64,000 nt of DNA from an uncultured Coriobacteriaceae bacterium (lineage in GTDB: Bacteria; Actinomycetota; Coriobacteriia; Coriobacteriales; Coriobacteriaceae), in NCBI GenBank assembly GCA_944321435.1, contig CALULH010000012.1:1-64000 (forward strand), read 5' to 3'. How positions within the stretch are numbered: position 1 is the first letter of the stretch; every line of letters starts with the position of its first letter. The notes under the pieces are model-generated. The model saw only the letters and a list, made by a program, of their open reading frames with translations. It searched no databases and had not been told where the DNA came from. The position numbers and the translations under genes were made by a program. Below, in pieces: positions 26,378 through 35,107 of the stretch.

Positions 26378-26517
26378 GGGGCGCCGCCATTGGCGGACAA
26401 ACGCCCCATGTCAAAGACTTTTGGCAGACATGTCCGTGCCTTTTGGCTACGCTGGTGTTGACAGGCGGAAAGGCGAGGGGAAGCACCATAGCGACCAGGG
26501 CCAAGCTGCCGAGCTCG

Positions 26518-26892
26518 ATGGGCGCGCCCTCGCACGTGGCCGAGCGCGTGCGGGAGCATCGCGCGGCGCTGGGGCTCAGCCAGGAGGAGCTGGCCCGCGC
26601 GTGCCACGTGAGCCGTCAGACCATCAGCAACTGGGAGACGGCCCTCTTGGCGGCGAGCGTGCTTGCCGTAGCTGCGGGTTTGCTGGTGCTGGGCGAGGCG
26701 CTTCCCCTTGCGCCCGAACCAGATATCGGCACGCGGCTCCAAAATCAGATGGCGCCCGCGCATCCGCACTGGTTTATCGAGCAGACGGATCCGTTTGGGT
26801 ACCTGATGCTGGTGCTGGGCATAGAGGTTGTTGCTGTGGTGTGGGCGGCGTTCTTTGACCGTCGGCGCCGCAAACGCGCTGCGCACAGGTAA
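26518..26892 (+). CDS. XRE-family HTH fused to membrane helices, probably shortened
   Basis: From ATG 26518, about 124 aa. An XRE helix-turn-helix (VAERVREHRAALGLSQEEL, then CHVSRQTISNWE) is followed at once by a membrane helix (ALLAASVLAVAAGLLVLG) and a second one near the C-terminus (YLMLVLGIEVVAVVWAAFF). In relatives the HTH continues for about 20 more residues (typically NGK-type after NWE) and a longer linker precedes the membrane part. The abrupt junction suggests an internal deletion, though the frame is intact. TTG at 26443 is an alternative start. It may be a membrane-tethered regulator of unknown targets. Confidence 0.5.
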   Translation: MGAPSHVAERVREHRAALGLSQEELARACHVSRQTISNWETALLAASVLAVAAGLLVLGEALPLAPEPDIGTRLQNQMAPAHPHWFIEQTDPFGYLMLVLGIEVVAVVWAAFFDRRRRKRAAHR

Positions 26893-27072
26893 GTCGGCGC
26901 CCGCGCGGGGGCACTTAGCGCGGCCGTCGCGTGCGTTCTTCTCGGGCGCAGCTCCGCGCTCCACGGCCTCTGCGGCGTTTCGTCCCTTGTCGCTTTTCGG
27001 GACATTGCCCGCCGCCCGTGCGCGCGCCGCGCGGGCGGTTTACCATAGACCGGATGAAAACCGGGTAAAGCT

Positions 27073-27093
27073 GCGCCGGGCGTGTCCCGGCGC
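27073..27093 (+). other. Leader stem-loop before queA
   Basis: GCGCCGGG (27073-27080) pairs with CCCGGCGC (27086-27093) around CGTGT. It is followed by the queA ribosome site GGGAGAGG. It is short, perfect and has no U-run. Confidence 0.4.
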
Positions 27094-27110
27094 GTGATGG
27101 GAGAGGCCGC

Positions 27111-28334
27111 ATGCGCACTGACGACTTTGACTACAACCTGCCCGAAGAGCTCATAGCCCAGGCGCCCGCCGAGCCGCGCGACTCGTGCCGCCTGCTGGTG
27201 CTGCACCGCGACGGCGGCGACGGCCCCACGGGCCGGGCCAAGGCCATCGCCGGCGGCGCCTCGGTCGAGCACCGCGTCTTCCGCGATATCGTCGACTACC
27301 TGGAGCCCGGCGATCTTCTCGTCGCCAACGAGACCCGCGTGCTGCCGGCGCGCCTGGTGGGGCACAAGGCCGGCACGGGCGGTGTGGGCGAGACGCTCCT
27401 GCTCAACCGCCGCGAGGACATGGATCCGCTGGGGCATGTGTGGGAGTGCCTGGTGAACCCCGGCAAGCGCCTGAAGCCGGGCGCGGTTTTGGAGTACCGC
27501 GCGGGGGGCCTGCACGCGCCCATGACGGCCGAGGTGGTGCTGACCGGGGAGATCGTCGACTTTGTGCCGGACAGCCGCGGCGGGCGCCTGGTGCGCTTCG
27601 AGCCACAAGGCATGGGCGCCGCGGGCGCGCCGCGCACGCTTGATGAGGCGATCCACGAGGCGGGGCGCGTGCCGCTACCGCCCTACATCACCGACTACCA
27701 GGGCGATCCGGAGAAGTACCAGACGGTTTACGCCATGCGCGAGGAGCATTCGGCCGCGGCTCCCACGGCGGGCCTGCACTTCACGCCGGAGCTTATCGAC
27801 CGGCTGAAGGAGAAGGGCGTGGGCTGGGCCGCCGTTGAGCTCGAGGTCGGCATCGACACGTTCCGCCTGGTTGAGGAGGACGACCCCACCCAGCACGTCA
27901 TGCACACCGAGCGCTACCATGTGCCGCAGAGCGTGGTGGACGCCGTGCACGCCGCCAAGGCCTCGGGGCACCGGGTGATCGCGGTGGGGACCACGGCCGT
28001 GCGCTCGCTCGAGAGCGCCTGGGATGCCTCCGCGCCGGTGGCCGACCCGCCGGTGACCGCGCGGCGCTTTGAGGGCGCACCGGACTCGGCCGCGCTGACG
28101 GGCGCGGGCGATATCGTCGCCCGCGCGGACGCCACCACCAACCTCTACCTCATGCCCGGCTCGACGTACCACGTGGTCGACGCGCTCATCACCAACTTCC
28201 ACGTGCCGCGCTCGACCCTCATGATGTTGGTGAGCGCGTTGGCGACGCGCGAGCAGATCCTGGCGGCCTACGAGGAGGCGGTGGGCGAGAAGTACCGCTT
28301 CTTCTCGTTCGGCGACGCCATGCTGATCGAGTAG
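27111..28334 (+). CDS. queA: tRNA preQ1(34) S-adenosylmethionine ribosyltransferase-isomerase
   Basis: A 407-aa QueA. The family start FDYNLPEELIAQ, the NETRVLPARL block, AAPTAGLHFTPEL and GTTAVRSLESAW are present, with FHVPRSTLMMLVSA near the end. It transfers the ribosyl part of SAM to preQ1 in tRNA, making epoxyqueuosine, the substrate of QueH. The protein is about 60 residues longer than the usual 340-350, from insertions around residues 30-50, 165-185 and 315-335. GGGAGAGG lies upstream of the ATG. Confidence 0.95.
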   Translation: MRTDDFDYNLPEELIAQAPAEPRDSCRLLVLHRDGGDGPTGRAKAIAGGASVEHRVFRDIVDYLEPGDLLVANETRVLPARLVGHKAGTGGVGETLLLNRREDMDPLGHVWECLVNPGKRLKPGAVLEYRAGGLHAPMTAEVVLTGEIVDFVPDSRGGRLVRFEPQGMGAAGAPRTLDEAIHEAGRVPLPPYITDYQGDPEKYQTVYAMREEHSAAAPTAGLHFTPELIDRLKEKGVGWAAVELEVGIDTFRLVEEDDPTQHVMHTERYHVPQSVVDAVHAAKASGHRVIAVGTTAVRSLESAWDASAPVADPPVTARRFEGAPDSAALTGAGDIVARADATTNLYLMPGSTYHVVDALITNFHVPRSTLMMLVSALATREQILAAYEEAVGEKYRFFSFGDAMLIE

Positions 28335-28436
28335 GGCGAAGCGGGGCGCCCGCCTGCGCGTGCGCGGCGCGGCGCCTTTTGCACGGGAGGACGGTTGCCG
28401 CCGCGGGCCTTTTCCGGGCGGCGGATAGGGGACGGC

Positions 28437-29642
28437 ATGCAGTATCGGGTGAACCCCCGCAACGGCGACCGCATCTCCGCGCTGGGCCTGGGGTGCATGC
28501 GCTTTCCGGGCGCAGCTCTGGGGCGGCCGGATGCGCGCGCGGCGCGCGGTCTTATCGCCCGCGCGGTGGAGCGCGGGATCAACTACCTTGACACGGCCTA
28601 CCTCTACCCCGGCAACGAGGCCGCGGTGGGCGCTGCTCTGGAGGACCTGGGCCTGCGGGGGAGCGTGCTTATCGCCACCAAGATGCCCCATGCCTCGGTC
28701 AAGCGCCCGGAGGACCTCGACCGCTACTTCGACGAGCAGCTCGAGCGTCTGCGCACCGACCATATCGACTACTACCTGATGCACAACATCACGAGCCCGG
28801 CCCAGTGGGAGCGCCTGCAGGAGCTGGGGGCGGGGGAGTGGCTGGCGCGCCAGAAGGCGGCGGGCCGCCTGCGGCAGGCGGGCTTCTCGTACCATGGCAG
28901 CGCCGGGGACTTTGCCCGCGTGCTCGACGCGTACGATTGGGATTTCTGCCAGATCCAGTACAACTACGCGGGCGAGCGCTACCAGGCGGGTACGGCGGGG
29001 CTCGAGGAAGCCGCCGCGCGCGGCATGGCCGTCTTTGTGATGGAACCCCTGTTGGGCGGCCGCTTGGCCGATAAGCTGCCCGATCGCGCGCGGCGCATCT
29101 TTGCGGAGGCCGCGGGGGCGCGCACCGCGGGCCCCGCGCCGGTATCGCCCGCCGACTGGGGGCTCGCCTGGGTATGGGACCATCCGGAGGTCACCATGCT
29201 GCTCTCGGGCATGAGCGCGCCGGAGCAGATCGACCAGAACGCCGCGCTTGCGGATCGCGCGCTGCCGGGGTGCCTGACGGACGGGCAGCATGCGGTCATC
29301 GCGCGGGTGGTGGATGAGTTCAACCGCGCCAACCGCGTGTCGTGCACGGGGTGCAACTACTGCATGCCCTGCCCGCACGGCGTCAATATTCCCGGGTGCT
29401 TTGCGGCGTACAACGCGAGCTTTGCGCACAGTTGGTTCACGGGGCTCTCGCAGTACTTCACGGCAAGCGCCGTGCGCACGAGCTTCCCCAAGCTTGCGAG
29501 CAACTGCGTGCGGTGCGGGGCCTGCGCGCGCAAGTGCCCGCAGCACATAGACATCCCCGCACGCCTGGGCGGTGTCTGCCGCCGCTTCCAGCCCGGCCCC
29601 GTCGGCGCCGCGCTCAAGCTCTGGGCCCGCCGCCACCGGTGA
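28437..29642 (+). CDS. Aldo/keto reductase with C-terminal 4Fe-4S ferredoxin domain
   Basis: A 401-aa protein; ATG 28437 is chosen because GGATAGGGGAC precedes it. The AKR barrel shows GLGCMRFPG, YLDTAYLYPGNE (Asp/Tyr), KMPH (catalytic Lys) and YYLMHNI (His). The C-terminus has CTGCNYCMPCPHGVNIPG and CVRCGACARKCPQHIDIPA, two clusters as in other anaerobe AKR-ferredoxin fusions, suggesting ferredoxin-linked rather than purely NADPH-linked reduction. It is a paralogue of the gene at 35108. Substrate unknown. Confidence 0.85.
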   Translation: MQYRVNPRNGDRISALGLGCMRFPGAALGRPDARAARGLIARAVERGINYLDTAYLYPGNEAAVGAALEDLGLRGSVLIATKMPHASVKRPEDLDRYFDEQLERLRTDHIDYYLMHNITSPAQWERLQELGAGEWLARQKAAGRLRQAGFSYHGSAGDFARVLDAYDWDFCQIQYNYAGERYQAGTAGLEEAAARGMAVFVMEPLLGGRLADKLPDRARRIFAEAAGARTAGPAPVSPADWGLAWVWDHPEVTMLLSGMSAPEQIDQNAALADRALPGCLTDGQHAVIARVVDEFNRANRVSCTGCNYCMPCPHGVNIPGCFAAYNASFAHSWFTGLSQYFTASAVRTSFPKLASNCVRCGACARKCPQHIDIPARLGGVCRRFQPGPVGAALKLWARRHR

Positions 29643-29840
29643 GCGAAGCCCGTCCGGATCAGCGTCCTGGTCGCGGTGCGCGGCGTTCCGGCGCCGCTGC
29701 GGGGCGCCCGCCCTTCTCGCCCATGTTCGCGCGGTATGGAGTCTCCAATGTTGGCTTCGCCTCCGGCGCGGGGCCTTATACTTACGTATTTACAGGAAAA
29801 CGAGCCCGAGCGGCCGCAACGGACTGACGAGGAGGCAAGC

Positions 29841-31166
29841 GTGCTTTCGGAACGCATGCTCACGAGCGTCATCAAGGTCATGACCAAGCACGAGCTTAAG
29901 ATGGAGCCCGCCGGCGAGCGGGCGCTGCCCGGCCCCAAGCCCGGCATGCGCTACATGCTCTACATGCACATCCCCTTCTGCCAGCGCCTTTGCCCGTATT
30001 GCAGCTTCAACCGCTACCCCTTCCGCGAGGAGATCGCGCGGCCGTACTTCCAGAACCTCCGCCGCGAGATGCTGATGCTCAAAGACCTCGGCTACGACTT
30101 CGAGAGCATCTACTGCGGCGGCGGCACGCCCACCATCATGATCGACGAGCTGTGCGAGACGCTTGACCTGGCGCGCGACAACTTCTCCATCAAGGAGGTC
30201 TCCAGCGAGACCAACCCCAACCACCTCACCAAGCCGTACCTGGAGAAGCTCAAAGGCCGCGTGCAGCGCCTCTCGGTAGGCGTGCAGAGCTTCGACAACG
30301 ACCTGCTGCGCCAGATGGACCGGTACGAGAAGTACGGCAGCGGCGAGGAGATCTTCGAGCGCATCGGCGAGGCGGCGCCGTACTTCGACATCCTGAACGT
30401 CGACATGATCTTCAACTTCCCCAGCGAAACCGAGGACGTGCTCATGCGCGACGTTGAGCTCATCGGAAAGTGCGGCTGCCAGCAGACCACGTTCAGCCCG
30501 CTGTACTTCTCGCGCGCCACCACCAGAAAGATGCTCGACACGCTGGGCCAGCCCGCCTACGACCGCGAGTACCGCTACTACCGGATGCTCGACCATGCGC
30601 TGGCCGAGGCGCCGGGGCACGCGTTCGAGCGCCGCACCGTGTGGACCTTCAACCGCCTGGGACAGGACCTGCACGCATGCGGCGAGGTGCCGGTCGACGA
30701 ATTCGGCGTGACCTACGAGGAGTACCCAGCCATCGGTTCGGGCGCGGTCACGCACCTGGACGGCACCATTTACGTCAACACGTTCTCGCTCAAGGAGTAC
30801 AACGAGGCCGTCGAGGGCGGGCGGATGTCGCTCATGGGCAAAACCAAGATGAGCAAGCGCGACCTCATGCGCTACCGCTTCATGCAGGACCTGTACGCGC
30901 TGCGCCTGGACAAGCGGCGCTTCGAGGAGGATTTCGGCGTGGGCGTGGAGCGCGGGCTGCCCGTCGAGATGGCCTTCATGCGCGCCAACGGCGCCTTTGC
31001 GACCGACAACGCCGACGAGCTCACCCTCACGGCCAAGGGGCGCTACTATGCGCTCGTCATGCAGCGGCAGTTCCTCTCGGGCCTCAACGAGCTGCGCGAC
31101 CAGGCGCGCGCCGCGCTGACCGGCGCCGAGCACGAGCTGCTCTTCGGCGACGGCACGCCGGCGTAA
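29841..31166 (+). CDS. HemN/HemW-like radical SAM protein
   Basis: A 441-aa protein from GTG 29841 (GAGGAGG 6 nt upstream). The radical SAM cluster motif is HIPFCQRLCPYCSF (CxxxCxxC), with YCGGGTPT and QRLSVGVQSF typical of the coproporphyrinogen III oxidase-like family. The C-terminal HemN domain has TAKGRYYALVMQRQFL. It could be an oxygen-independent coproporphyrinogen dehydrogenase, a HemW-type haem chaperone or another radical SAM enzyme; the sequence alone does not decide. hemH is 13 kb away in the same window. TATACT at 29777-29782 is a possible -10. Confidence 0.75.
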   Translation: MLSERMLTSVIKVMTKHELKMEPAGERALPGPKPGMRYMLYMHIPFCQRLCPYCSFNRYPFREEIARPYFQNLRREMLMLKDLGYDFESIYCGGGTPTIMIDELCETLDLARDNFSIKEVSSETNPNHLTKPYLEKLKGRVQRLSVGVQSFDNDLLRQMDRYEKYGSGEEIFERIGEAAPYFDILNVDMIFNFPSETEDVLMRDVELIGKCGCQQTTFSPLYFSRATTRKMLDTLGQPAYDREYRYYRMLDHALAEAPGHAFERRTVWTFNRLGQDLHACGEVPVDEFGVTYEEYPAIGSGAVTHLDGTIYVNTFSLKEYNEAVEGGRMSLMGKTKMSKRDLMRYRFMQDLYALRLDKRRFEEDFGVGVERGLPVEMAFMRANGAFATDNADELTLTAKGRYYALVMQRQFLSGLNELRDQARAALTGAEHELLFGDGTPA

Positions 31167-31261
31167 GGGCCTTGCCCGGACCGCCCTGCGCAACCCCGCG
31201 GAACCTCCCGCCCCGTAAGCAAGACCCGTGCGCCCCGCACGGACGGCAGACAAGGAGCCCC

Positions 31262-32401
31262 ATGGACCAGAAGCTCTTCACCTACGACATCGTTGCCGAG
31301 GACCCCAAGACCCACGCGCGCGCCGGCGTGCTGCACACCCCCCACGGAGACATCGAGACGCCCATCTTCATGCCGGTGGGCACGCGCGCCACGGTGAAGG
31401 GCATTCCCTGGGAGACGGTCAGGGACCTCGGCGCGCAGATCGTGCTTTCCAACACCTACCATCTGGCCATGCGCCCCGGCGCCGACCTTGTCGCCGAGAT
31501 GGGCGGCCTGCACGACTTCATGAACTGGCACGGCCCCATCCTCACGGACTCTGGCGGCTTCCAGGTCTTCTCCCACGGCGACGCTGTCAAGCTCACCGAT
31601 GACGGGGTGCGCTTCATAGCCACCGACTACGACGGGTCCCATGTGTTCTGGACTCCCGAGGACAACATGGCCATAGCCCAGAAGCTGGGGTCGGACATCT
31701 GCATGCAGCTCGACCAGTGCCCCGGCTACCCGGCTACGCGCGCCTACGTGGAGCGCGCCGTGGAGCTCTCCAGCATGTGGGCCGAGCGATGCTATGCGGC
31801 CCATACCCGTCCTGACCAGGCGCTTTTCGGCATCGTGCAGGGCGGCATGCACTTGGATCTGCGCCTGCGCTCGCTCAGGCACTTGGAGGAGTGCGGCGAC
31901 TTCCCCGGTTACGGCATCGGCGGCTACTCGGTGGGCGAGAGCCACGAGACCATGTTCGAGACCCTGGCCCCGTTGGCGTCCGAGCACATGCCGCGCCACA
32001 AGCCCCGCTACCTCATGGGCGTCGGCAACCCCACCACGCTCGTGCGCGGCGTCGGCGTCGGCATCGACATGTTCGACTGCGTGCTGCCCACCCGCACCGG
32101 GCGCATGGGCACCGCCTTCTCCAGCGAGGGCCGCCTGAACTTCCGCAACGCCAAGTTCGCGCACGATCCGCGCCCCATCGACCCGGCCTGCACCTGCCCG
32201 GTTTGCACCGGCGGCTACACCCGCGCGCATATCCGCCACATGGTCAACATCAAGGAGATGCTCGGCGGCATCCTCCTCTCCATGCACAACATCTACTACC
32301 TGCTCGACCTCATGCGCCGCGCGCGCCAGGCCATCATTGCCGGCACGTACGCGGACTTTGTGGGCGACTGGATGGAAAGCCCCGCCGCGCAGGATTACTA
32401 A
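31262..32401 (+). CDS. tgt: tRNA-guanine(34) transglycosylase
   Basis: A 379-aa Tgt of normal length; AAGGAG lies 4 nt upstream of ATG 31262. It exchanges guanine 34 for preQ1 in GUN-anticodon tRNAs. The catalytic Asp is in ILTDSGGFQVFS, the second Asp in GIDMFDCVLPTR, and the zinc site CTCPVCTGGYTRAHIRH (Cys, Cys, Cys, His) is complete. With queA and queH it gives three of the later queuosine steps within 7 kb. No preQ1 synthesis genes are here, so preQ1 is made elsewhere or scavenged. Confidence 0.97.
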   Translation: MDQKLFTYDIVAEDPKTHARAGVLHTPHGDIETPIFMPVGTRATVKGIPWETVRDLGAQIVLSNTYHLAMRPGADLVAEMGGLHDFMNWHGPILTDSGGFQVFSHGDAVKLTDDGVRFIATDYDGSHVFWTPEDNMAIAQKLGSDICMQLDQCPGYPATRAYVERAVELSSMWAERCYAAHTRPDQALFGIVQGGMHLDLRLRSLRHLEECGDFPGYGIGGYSVGESHETMFETLAPLASEHMPRHKPRYLMGVGNPTTLVRGVGVGIDMFDCVLPTRTGRMGTAFSSEGRLNFRNAKFAHDPRPIDPACTCPVCTGGYTRAHIRHMVNIKEMLGGILLSMHNIYYLLDLMRRARQAIIAGTYADFVGDWMESPAAQDY

Positions 32402-32446
32402 GGCGAGAAGCACGCGGGGGCCGGCCGGGACGGAAGGGGAGGGTCC

Positions 32447-33361
32447 ATGGACATCCGTAAGCTTGAGCGGTTCCGCGCCGCCGAGGGGCTTCTTGCCTGC
32501 CCGGTCTGCGGGGCCCCGCTCGCGCTTGAGGGGAGGGCGCTCCGGTGCGCGGCGGGGCACGGCTTCGACGTCGCGCGCCAGGGCTACGTCAACCTCCTGC
32601 GCGGCGGCGTGCGGCTGGAGGGCTACGACCGCGCGTCCTTCATGGACCGCCGCCGGGTTTTCGCGGCGGGTCTCTACGAGCCCATCGCCGCGGCCCTGGC
32701 CGAGGCGGTGTCCGCCCATGCGCCCTCCGGGCAGCGCGTTTCCCCGCCGGCCGTCGGATCCGAGCCGGGCTCCGCGCCGCATGCGCCGGGTTCGTGCCTG
32801 ACTCCACGCGTACTCGACGCCGGGTGCGGCGAGGGCTACTTTGCGCGCGAGCTGCGCCGCCGCGTCGGCGCCCGCGTGGCCGCCTTCGACATCTCCAAGG
32901 ACTCGGTGCAGCTCGCCGCCGCTGCCGACGCGGGCGACGGCATCGTCTGGTTCGTGGCCGACCTGGCGTCGATTCCCGTGCGGCCCGCCAGCACGGACTG
33001 CGTCCTCAACGTCTTCTCGCCGGCGAACTACGCGGAGTTCCGCCGCGCGCTCGCCCCGGGCGGCATCGTGGTGAAGGCGGTGCCCACGTCCCGGCATCTG
33101 CAGGAGCTCCGCGCCGCGGCGGCGGGCCAGCTCGCGCATGCCGCCTACGAGAACGATCGGGTGCTGGGCCATTTTGCGGAGTCCTGTGCGCTTGTCGAGC
33201 GCCGTACGGCAGGAGGCGCGTTCCCGGTCGATGCCGAGACCGTGCGGGCGCTTGCGGCCATGACGCCGCTTTTCTTCCACGTTGATGCCGCGCGGGTCGA
33301 CCTGCGCGCGGTCCGCAAAGTCACGGTGGAGGCCGAGATCCTCGTCGGCCGCATGGCGTAA
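32447..33361 (+). CDS. RlmA-like 23S rRNA guanine-N1 methyltransferase
   Basis: A 304-aa protein. An N-terminal zinc finger (LACPVCGAPL...RCAAGHGFD), then QGYVNLLRG and a SAM-binding Rossmann domain (VLDAGCGEGYFARELRR; FDISKDSVQLAAA; NVFSPANYAEFRRAL) match RlmA(I)/RlmA(II), which methylate G745 or G748 in 23S rRNA helix 35. Which of the two cannot be told; in Gram-positive bacteria it is usually G748, which affects tylosin binding. A 30-residue Pro/Ser-rich insert interrupts the region before the SAM motif. It starts 45 nt after tgt. Confidence 0.8.
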   Translation: MDIRKLERFRAAEGLLACPVCGAPLALEGRALRCAAGHGFDVARQGYVNLLRGGVRLEGYDRASFMDRRRVFAAGLYEPIAAALAEAVSAHAPSGQRVSPPAVGSEPGSAPHAPGSCLTPRVLDAGCGEGYFARELRRRVGARVAAFDISKDSVQLAAAADAGDGIVWFVADLASIPVRPASTDCVLNVFSPANYAEFRRALAPGGIVVKAVPTSRHLQELRAAAAGQLAHAAYENDRVLGHFAESCALVERRTAGGAFPVDAETVRALAAMTPLFFHVDAARVDLRAVRKVTVEAEILVGRMA

Positions 33362-33381
33362 GGGGCCCGCGCCGTTCGCCG

Positions 33382-34731
33382 CTAGCCCAGCACGGTTGCC
33401 AGGATGACGATCAGGAGCACTACCGCCGCAACCGCCCCTGCCGCAAGGCCCAGGCGCACGCGCTCGGCGTGGGTGCGCGCGCGGATGCCCTGCTCCTGCT
33501 CGGCAAGCGCCGCCACCGCCTGCTGGCGCTTGTCGCGCTCGGCAGTCTGCGCCGCGAGCGTGCGCGCGAGCTCCTCGGTCTTCTCGGGATGCGCGTGGAC
33601 CTCCTCGGCCTCGGCTATGAGCGCCTCGGCGACCTCGCGGCGCGCTTGGGCGTCGCTTACGGCCTGCTCGTGGTCGCGCTGGGCCTTGCGTACGGCGGTG
33701 ATCTCGTCGCGCAGCGACCGCTGCCGGCGCTCCGCGGCATGGCGGGCGCTGTCCAGCTCGGCCTGCGCCGCCTCGACGGCCTCCTCGGTGCCGCGGTGGA
33801 ACTCCTCCGCTTGCTCCAGCGGCAGGCGCGCCTCGGCAACGGCGTCCTCGGCGCTCGCCACGGCCTTGGCCGAGGCCGTGGCGATGCGGGGGATATCCAG
33901 CTGCGCCTTGGTGCGCTTGGCGGCCGCGTCGGATATCTTGAGCTCCAGCTCCTCGCTTTTCACGCTGTACGCGGCCGAGTTAGCGGACGGAGTGCGCTGG
34001 ATGTTGGCGTACTCGGCGCGCAGCTGCGCCAGCTCCTCGGTCGCCTCGTCCAGCTCCTTCTGCGCGGCCGCGGCGGCGCGCTCCTGGGTTGCGCGCGCCT
34101 GGTCGAGCGTCTGTTGCGCCTCGGCGAGCCCGTGCTCGGCTATCTCCAGGCCGTCGCGGGCGCTGCGCTCGTTGGCGCGCGCCTCGTCCCATGCGTCGCG
34201 CAGGCGCTTCTCCGCCAAATCGTCCTCATCCTGCATGGTCTTGAGCCGGCGCTCCAGGTCGGCCAGGGTCTCGGCCACGCCCTCCTGGGCGCTTGCGGCC
34301 TCCGCGAGGTCGCGGGCGGCCTTGTCGCGCTCGGCCGTCTGCGCGGCGATGATGGAACCGTAGTTCTGCTCGACCTCGCGGCGATGGGCGAGAAGGTCGG
34401 TGTTCTCCTCGATCTGGGCGAGAAGCTCCTTGAGGGCGCTTCGCGCCTCGGCGTGCGCGCGGCGCGCTGAGCTGACTGCGCGCAGGGCCGACATGCCCTC
34501 GGAGAAGATGGCGCCCACGGTATGGGCGGCTCCGGACACGTCGGAAAGCGAAACGGGGCTCGTGCCGCTGTGCGCCGAGAGGGCTTCGTCAGCGGTCTGG
34601 GCGCGCTGCGGCTTGGGGGCGCCGGCGCCCGGCCGGGGCACGGCGCCCTGCGCGCCTTCCGTGGGCGCGGGGGATGTGCGCGCGGGATCGTGGTTGTCGT
34701 TCAAAGGGGTGCGGTTAGGTTCGGTATGCAT
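33382..34731 (-). CDS. Coiled-coil tail-anchored membrane protein
   Basis: A 449-aa protein. Residues 1-75 are Pro/Ala-rich and disordered. Residues about 85-420 are almost continuous Ala/Glu/Arg coiled coil (for example LAEAQQTLDQARATQERAAA). One membrane helix forms the C-terminus (LGLAAGAVAAVVLLIVILATVLG). There is no signal peptide, so the coil should face the cytoplasm. GAAGGAG lies 6 nt upstream of ATG 34731. No family is recognised. A scaffold role at the membrane is possible. It stands alone between genes on the other strand. Confidence 0.65.
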   Translation of the reverse strand: MHTEPNRTPLNDNHDPARTSPAPTEGAQGAVPRPGAGAPKPQRAQTADEALSAHSGTSPVSLSDVSGAAHTVGAIFSEGMSALRAVSSARRAHAEARSALKELLAQIEENTDLLAHRREVEQNYGSIIAAQTAERDKAARDLAEAASAQEGVAETLADLERRLKTMQDEDDLAEKRLRDAWDEARANERSARDGLEIAEHGLAEAQQTLDQARATQERAAAAAQKELDEATEELAQLRAEYANIQRTPSANSAAYSVKSEELELKISDAAAKRTKAQLDIPRIATASAKAVASAEDAVAEARLPLEQAEEFHRGTEEAVEAAQAELDSARHAAERRQRSLRDEITAVRKAQRDHEQAVSDAQARREVAEALIAEAEEVHAHPEKTEELARTLAAQTAERDKRQQAVAALAEQEQGIRARTHAERVRLGLAAGAVAAVVLLIVILATVLG

Positions 34732-35107
34732 GATCGCTCCTTCGGGGCAGCGATGATATCAAGGTTTCCGGCGCGGGCCGGCCCTTTAATCCTACGCCAG
34801 AAGCGCTCGCGCGGCTCCGGGCGCGAGCCGGCCACACGCCTTTTTGATATTGTCCTCAGGCGCGCGGCGTCGCCGCCAAACCGCCCTCCGGCGCGCTCCG
34901 CATGTTCTCGCCGAGGGGCGCGACGGTCCGGGCCCATGGCGCCTTCTCTTCTCGCAGAGAAACCATGGAGGCGCGAAACCGCATCGAAACGCCTTGACTT
35001 AAAGCCAGCTCTAACCGATATGATGCACTCATTATTGCCGGAGGGCCGCCTATGCCGGGCGGTTGCGCCCTGCGCGCCAAGCCGGCATGCGACTGAGAGG
35101 GGATCAC
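34732..35107 (+). promoter_or_regulatory. Intergenic region with candidate promoter at 34994-35024
   Basis: 376 bp between divergent genes. TTGACT (34994-34999) and TATGAT (35019-35024) are separated by 19 bp and point to the aldo/keto reductase gene. The rest holds the ribosome site of the coiled-coil gene and nothing else recognised. Confidence 0.5.
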
